A stretch of 9,691 nt of DNA from NCBI GenBank assembly GCA_029865665.1, contig JARXAV010000214.1, positions 1 to 9,691 of the forward strand. Reading direction: 5' to 3'. The translations under genes were made by a program, and so were the position numbers. Below, in pieces: positions 6,373 through 9,691 of this stretch. The first letter of the stretch is position 1. The number at the start of each line of letters is the position of its first letter. This stretch comes from Flectobacillus sp. (GTDB lineage: Bacteria > Bacteroidota > Bacteroidia > Cytophagales > Spirosomataceae). Under the pieces are notes generated by a model that worked only from the letters and a program-made list of their open reading frames with translations, did no database searches and was not told where the DNA came from.

Positions 6373-6407
6373 AAAAAAGGTTTGAATCGCTAATGCGTCA
6401 AACCTTT
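6373..6407 (-). terminator. Rho-independent terminator of the stand-alone LytTR gene
   Basis: AAAGGTTTGA (6376-6385) and TCAAACCTTT (6398-6407) form a perfect 10-bp stem, extended inward by CGC/GCG (6388-6390, 6395-6397). On the minus strand it is followed by TTTTTTATTT. It sits 70 bp after the stop at 6477. Confidence 0.88.
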
Positions 6408-6476
6408 CGTTTTAATGTCCTTGAGATTGATTGGAAAAATGTTTTTGGGAATGCAAACGACTCCTTGTAGTAAATT

Positions 6477-6884
6477 TTAGTATCCCATTCCGTTAAGTTT
6501 ATTTTCTTTTTTAATTGATTTACACTGTTCCACTACAGGGAACTTTTGCTCTTTTAAATACAGACGGAGTTCTCTTAGTCTGCGTCTTGAAATCGTTACT
6601 TCATCATGTGTTTTAAGAATAAATGAGGACTCTAACTTATTAAAAGCAATGATGAATGACGGGTTAATCACCGTGTTTCGATGTATTCTGATAAACCCTG
6701 ACGATGCAAAAGCTTCTTCATATACTTTCAATGTTTTTGAAAAAACGTTTTTTCTTCCATTGACTAAATGAGCAACCGTATAATTACCTACTCCTTCTAG
6801 TAATAGCACTTCAGAGGGTTCAAAAACACATAGAGAACTTCTGATATTAGTTGATTTTAATGGGTGGGACATTGGATTATTCAT
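6477..6884 (-). CDS. Stand-alone LytTR DNA-binding domain protein
   Basis: A 135-residue protein made almost wholly of one LytTR domain (about 22-112), with a short basic tail and no receiver domain. Family features seen: the first strand EVLLLEGVGNYTVAHL (25-40), SKTLKVYEE (49-57), the signature IRIHRNTVINPSFI (65-78), and the final TISRRRLRELRLYL (97-110). LytTR domains are beta-rich DNA-binding folds that recognise imperfect direct repeats about two helical turns apart. Without a receiver, activity cannot depend on phosphorylation in this chain; such proteins may be controlled by their own level or by partnering with another LytTR protein. ATG 6884 is used; Met5 is an alternative that loses nothing of the domain. 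It is transcribed away from the complete LytTR response regulator at 7143, across a 258-bp spacer, and has its own terminator. Confidence 0.87.
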   Translation of the reverse strand: MNNPMSHPLKSTNIRSSLCVFEPSEVLLLEGVGNYTVAHLVNGRKNVFSKTLKVYEEAFASSGFIRIHRNTVINPSFIIAFNKLESSFILKTHDEVTISRRRLRELRLYLKEQKFPVVEQCKSIKKENKLNGMGY

Positions 6885-7142
6885 GGGTTATAATGGGTGT
6901 TTATTTAGTAAATATGTATTTTGTAGAATTTTAATTCGTTTTCAGTAGATTTATGAAATTTTGATATTATTCTACTAATATCGTTTTTATAAAGTAAGGG
7001 GACAAACTTTTTTCGTAATTTTAAGTGTGAATGGTAATATTCTTGAGTAAATGGCATAATTAACAAATGATAATTAAGTTTTTTTATAAAAAAATGAACT
7101 ATTTTGATATTTCCTAATTGAAATTATATACTCATTTCTAAC
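6885..7142. promoter_or_regulatory. Divergent intergenic region between two LytTR genes, with repeats
   Basis: A very AT-rich 258-bp spacer carrying both promoters. GTAGA occurs as a direct repeat at 6923-6927 and 6945-6949, exactly 22 bp apart, with partial similarity running on for 8 more bases (9 of 13 positions agree overall). A perfect 7-bp dyad GATATTA/TAATATC lies at 6963-6982, and GAATT/AATTC at 6926-6937. ATAATTAA is repeated at 7056-7063 and 7070-7077. Spacing of about 22 bp is what LytTR proteins typically use, so autoregulation or cross-regulation is plausible. No convincing TAnnTTTG box is seen for either gene. Confidence 0.45.
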
Positions 7143-7880
7143 ATGAAAGCAATTATAATTGATGATGAACCAGACTGTGCGAGACTCCTTTCTTTGGAAA
7201 TTACGAAGTATTGTCCTAATATTGAGATAGTTGACGTTTGTTTGAAAAGTGAAGATGGGCTGCTGAGTATTATTACTCATAATCCAGAACTCGTCTTTCT
7301 GGACATAGAAATGCCGAAGATGAATGGCTTTCAGTTGTTAGATCAGTTAGACGAAATTTCTTTTGCGTTGATTTTTACAACTGCTTACGATGAATTTGCG
7401 GTAAAAGCATTTCGGTATAGTGCGATTGATTACTTGTTGAAACCTATTCTAGCAGAAGAACTGTTGATTGCCGTAAAGAAGGCGGGTAACGGGAGAACCA
7501 AGCGAAGTCAAATTTTTCATTTGAAAAGTCAATTAGAAAATAGAGGGAAAAATAATCTCTCTGAAATTGCGTTACTTTCCCAATACGGTTTATCTTTTAC
7601 TCAATTAAAAGAAATTCTCTACTGTGAATCTGACAACAATCTGACACACCTATACTTACTCAATGGGCAAACGCTTTCATTAACAAAGACGATTAGTGAA
7701 ATTCAAGAACTTTTAGAGGAGTATCATTTTTTAAGGGTACATCGTCAGTATATTGTTAATCTCAATCTGATAAAAAAGTTTGTTAAGGCAGACAATGCAG
7801 TCGTTTTATTCAATAACGAAAGTATTCCTGTTGCGAGAAGCCAGAAGGATAGGCTGATGGAAAAGTTTGATTGGCTTTAA
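7143..7880 (+). CDS. LytTR family two-component response regulator
   Basis: A 245-residue regulator of the LytR/AlgR type. The receiver domain (about 1-118) has the acidic pair Asp7-Asp8, the phospho-acceptor Asp54 in FLDIEMPKMNG, the conserved Thr79/Thr80 in IFTTAYDE and Lys100-Pro101 in LLKP. A linker (about 118-145) leads to the LytTR DNA-binding domain (about 148-245), with LKEILYCESDNNLTHLYL (155-172), the signature LRVHRQYIVNLNLI (about 196-209) and IPVARSQKDRL near the end. All key receiver residues are intact, so it should be phosphorylated by a LytS/YehU-type histidine kinase, but no kinase gene lies next to it in this window. ATG 7143 starts directly at the first receiver strand. 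It is divergent from the stand-alone LytTR gene, so the two may share control elements. Confidence 0.94.
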   Translation: MKAIIIDDEPDCARLLSLEITKYCPNIEIVDVCLKSEDGLLSIITHNPELVFLDIEMPKMNGFQLLDQLDEISFALIFTTAYDEFAVKAFRYSAIDYLLKPILAEELLIAVKKAGNGRTKRSQIFHLKSQLENRGKNNLSEIALLSQYGLSFTQLKEILYCESDNNLTHLYLLNGQTLSLTKTISEIQELLEEYHFLRVHRQYIVNLNLIKKFVKADNAVVLFNNESIPVARSQKDRLMEKFDWL

Positions 7881-7997
7881 GGTCTTATTACGGTTTATAA
7901 TTATCATTTATTAATCAGTTCAATTAACGATATCGTTTCTAATCTGCGTTTTGCTCATGTTATGGATGCCTTTTTCCTTAATTTTCATAGTAAATCG

Positions 7998-8005
7998 TAT
8001 TTTTG
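7998..8005 (+). promoter_or_regulatory. Bacteroidota-type -7 box (TATTTTTG)
   Basis: An exact match to TAnnTTTG, 172 bp upstream of the ATG at 8178. If used, the transcript has a leader of about 165 nt that includes the hairpin at 8060-8078. The -33 region is T-rich without a clear TTG. Confidence 0.4.
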
Positions 8006-8059
8006 TTGCCTATTTATCTTGCTAAAGTATTAACTTTAAGCAGTATTTTGGTTTCAGTT

Positions 8060-8078
8060 TCGGAGACTATTTCTCCGA
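8060..8078 (+). other. Hairpin in the leader of the 8178 gene
   Basis: TCGGAGA (8060-8066) and TCTCCGA (8072-8078) form a perfect 7-bp stem with a 5-base loop. AGT before (8056-8058) and ACT after (8078-8080) could extend it past a small bulge. No U-run follows on either strand, so it is not a standard terminator; it may be a leader RNA structure or an operator. Confidence 0.55.
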
Positions 8079-8177
8079 CTAAAAAGCATATTTTATTAGG
8101 AGGGACTAGTAACCATACGAGGTAATTAATAAACCAAACTATGATCTAACCCATTAATGTAAAAATCCCAAACAAGT

Positions 8178-9281
8178 ATGAAACTAGATTTTTCGGCGGT
8201 AGAAAGCTATGCAATGCAGTATGCTGGTAAAGTTTGCGACGATTTTTTTAACAGGAGTACCATTATCAATGGACAGCAAATTCTCAAATTGAGCAATGTT
8301 GCTCAAGTAAATACCTTTGTATTAGGAGATTTGTACGAACGTTGGATTGAAGATGCCATTCATTTTAGAAGTCCTTTTTTCGATTTCGAGAATGAGGAAG
8401 TAACTGCGGCATTAAAAACCTTAATGAATACCGTTTCGCATCACATAGCCGTGAAACGAGAAAACTTTGAACCTGTTTTAAGCAATGCGGTGAAAAAAAC
8501 GCTTATTTTGCTCTTAGACCCAAGTAAGTATTTTGATGATTTTGTAAGAGACTCTTCTGATATGAGCTTGACTAAAGAACGTTTATCGAGTTTGGTCAAA
8601 TACACGAAGGTCAATAATGGTGTAGCTAAACAGTTAGCCGAAAAGTTGGGTTCGGAAACTAAAGTTCATACCTCCAAAGCACTACTATGGTTAAATGAAA
8701 TTGCAGACAACGTTCAGTTTGAAAATCCAGACAAATATTTAGAGATTTTTAATACAACGGTAGCTCTTCAAAAAAGTAATCTTTTTGTGAAAGATGAGAG
8801 TGCTTTGAAAAAAAGTAAATCGTTTTTTGATACCGATATAGATTTTAACAAGGAGGACGATACACCTTTGCCTACGGTTTCTTATGTTCAGGCGAAGATT
8901 GAAAAAGAGGGAATTCCTGAGTATGTAAAAGAAACAGCACCTAGTTCTTTAAATGCTTCATTTCATAATGATTTACCAACGGTAAATGATTTAGTAAGCA
9001 AAGAAATTATTGGGAGTGGTAAGTCAGAATTAGCCTTCAATCGTCCAGTAAAAAGCATTGCAGATGCAGTTACGTTAAATCAAAAATTCTTATTTATTGG
9101 AAAACTGTTTGAAGGTGACATCAACGCATATAACAAAGCATTAGAAGAATTAGATGCTTGTGCTACTTTCATGGACGCAAAAAATATTATGAATAAGTCT
9201 TTAGCACCCAAATATAATTGGATTATGGCGGCTGAAGAAGCAAACGACTTTTTAGAAATGGTAAGTCGTCGTTTTCAGTAA
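8178..9281 (+). CDS. Conserved-type cytoplasmic protein of unknown function
   Basis: A 367-residue protein that I cannot assign to a named family. It has no signal peptide or membrane segment. Residues 1-125 are mostly helical with aromatic-rich segments (FDFENEE around 69; LILLLDPSKYFDDFV 109-123), followed by a helical part to about 200. A polar, low-complexity linker rich in Ser, Asp, Lys and Pro (about 205-290) leads to a compact C-terminal domain (about 290-367) with the pattern SIADAVTLNQKFLFIGKLFEGD, AYNKALEELD and EANDFLEMVSRRF at the end. That C-terminal pattern resembles, from memory, uncharacterised Bacteroidota proteins; this is not proof of function. Possible roles are scaffolding or adaptor work, judging only from the helix-linker-domain layout. 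ATG 8178 is the first in frame. It has no Shine-Dalgarno in position; an AGGAGG lies 75 bp upstream. Confidence 0.8.
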   Translation: MKLDFSAVESYAMQYAGKVCDDFFNRSTIINGQQILKLSNVAQVNTFVLGDLYERWIEDAIHFRSPFFDFENEEVTAALKTLMNTVSHHIAVKRENFEPVLSNAVKKTLILLLDPSKYFDDFVRDSSDMSLTKERLSSLVKYTKVNNGVAKQLAEKLGSETKVHTSKALLWLNEIADNVQFENPDKYLEIFNTTVALQKSNLFVKDESALKKSKSFFDTDIDFNKEDDTPLPTVSYVQAKIEKEGIPEYVKETAPSSLNASFHNDLPTVNDLVSKEIIGSGKSELAFNRPVKSIADAVTLNQKFLFIGKLFEGDINAYNKALEELDACATFMDAKNIMNKSLAPKYNWIMAAEEANDFLEMVSRRFQ

Positions 9282-9617
9282 TCATAGTCGTTAAAGAGCT
9301 TGTATAAGGGAGGTGTGTGAAAAGTCAAAAGTTTATGAGTGACTGTCGCTTAAATTAAAGCTAAAAATAGAAATTTTATTTGGTGCAAAATGCTTTAAAC
9401 TCTACACTTTTTACACTCCTCAATATATGCAAGCTAAGTACTCGTTGATAAATAGTTTATGAAATTTTTGTCTCAAGATATAGCATAAGCTATTAGAGAA
9501 TAGTGGTTTATCGAAATCTTTGAACTTTAAACTGACGACTACTTACTCAATGATACCCTATTGGATTTTATACTAGAGCAAGGCTACTAGCTCGTTATTT
9601 TACACTTATTAATCAAT
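9282..9617. other. Gene-free gap before the 9618 gene
   Basis: I see no credible protein, tRNA or other RNA gene in these 336 bp. TTAAAGC (9355-9361) and GCTTTAA (9392-9398) form a 7-bp dyad with a long AT-rich loop, which might mark the end of the 8178 transcript. ATAGC/GCTAT (9480-9493) is a smaller dyad. No exact TAnnTTTG box was found before the 9618 gene; TATTTTAC near 9595 is a poor match. Confidence 0.4.
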
Positions 9618-9691
9618 ATGAAAAAAATAGTTTTACTATTCGTAAGCTACTGCTTTTGTATGTCCACCTTCGGACAAGACTATCCCCGAAA
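9618..9691 (+). CDS. N-terminus of a secreted protein, cut by the window edge
   Basis: ATG at 9618 opens a frame that stays open to the last base. The 24 complete codons encode a Sec signal peptide: two lysines after Met, a hydrophobic core (IVLLFVSYCFCM), then STFGQ with likely cleavage before DYP. The Phe-Gly-Gln or Ala-Gln end is common in Bacteroidota exported proteins and matches the style of the transglutaminase-like protein. The mature part is only about four residues long here, so its function cannot be stated. The cysteines at 12 and 14 lie inside the hydrophobic core and do not form a clear lipobox. Confidence 0.7.
   Translation, partial: MKKIVLLFVSYCFCMSTFGQDYPR

Larger units (their letters stand above)
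7881..8177 (+). promoter_or_regulatory. Gene-free leader region before the 8178 gene
   Basis: This 297-bp gap holds no credible coding frame. It contains an exact TAnnTTTG box (7998-8005), a small dyad TAAAGT/ACTTTA (8023-8038), a 7-bp hairpin (8060-8078) and a perfect AGGAGG (8098-8103) with no start codon at a normal distance. After it, two tiny start-stop units occur: ATG-ATC-TAA at 8141-8149 and ATG-TAA at 8157-8162. The gene itself begins at 8178. No clear terminator for the response regulator is seen. Confidence 0.45.

Noticed and set aside
6885..7142. Possible CRISPR-like or iteron array in the AT-rich spacer
   Set aside because: Only two-copy short repeats are present, with unequal spacing between different repeat types; no array and no origin features.
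7074..7280. Minus-strand open frame overlapping the response regulator start
   Set aside because: It overlaps the receiver domain coding sequence and its peptide shows no family features.
9282..9617. Decayed gene or small RNA in the gap
   Set aside because: No frame with family-like residues, no strong promoter-terminator pair, and only weak dyads.

Overview
The window looks like an ordinary chromosomal segment of a Bacteroidota bacterium, most likely Cytophagales (Spirosomaceae/Flectobacillus-like). The evidence is AT-rich DNA, near absence of Shine-Dalgarno sites before the genes, two promoter-like boxes close to or matching the Bacteroidota -7 consensus TAnnTTTG, short signal peptides ending in AQ/GQ, and proteins whose style fits that phylum (YpdA-type reductase, LytTR regulators, Tat-exported sugar isomerase). 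The genus is an inference. No phage, IS element, CRISPR array, tRNA or rRNA is visible.

Layout. Positions 1-126 are the 3' end of riboflavin synthase on the + strand, followed by a compound inverted-repeat element (about 181-272). A bidirectional terminator (330-359) separates it from a run of minus-strand genes read from right to left: a stand-alone LytTR DNA-binding protein (6884-6477) with its own terminator; pdxA (6279-5251); a Tat-exported TIM-barrel sugar isomerase/epimerase (5156-4278) ending in a strong terminator; a D-2-hydroxyacid dehydrogenase (4109-3174) with its own TAnnTTTG box; a secreted transglutaminase-like protein (3026-1962); a YpdA-type flavin disulfide reductase (1762-797); and a small YtxH-like protein (667-362). 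Three minus-strand genes have in-frame GTG or TTG extensions that I rejected in favour of internal ATG starts.

On the + strand, divergent from the stand-alone LytTR gene, lies a complete LytTR response regulator (7143-7880). The 258-bp spacer contains repeats that could be regulator sites. Next comes a 297-bp leader with a promoter box, a hairpin and an isolated perfect Shine-Dalgarno, then a cytoplasmic protein of unknown function (8178-9281), a 336-bp gene-free gap, and the start of a secreted protein cut by the window edge (9618).

The genes do not form one obvious pathway. Riboflavin synthase and PdxA are cofactor biosynthesis; PdxA and the isomerase are probably co-transcribed or at least share one terminator. 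The least ordinary part is the orphan head-to-head LytTR pair with no histidine kinase in view, together with its repeat-rich spacer. I found no convincing evidence for an entirely new system.
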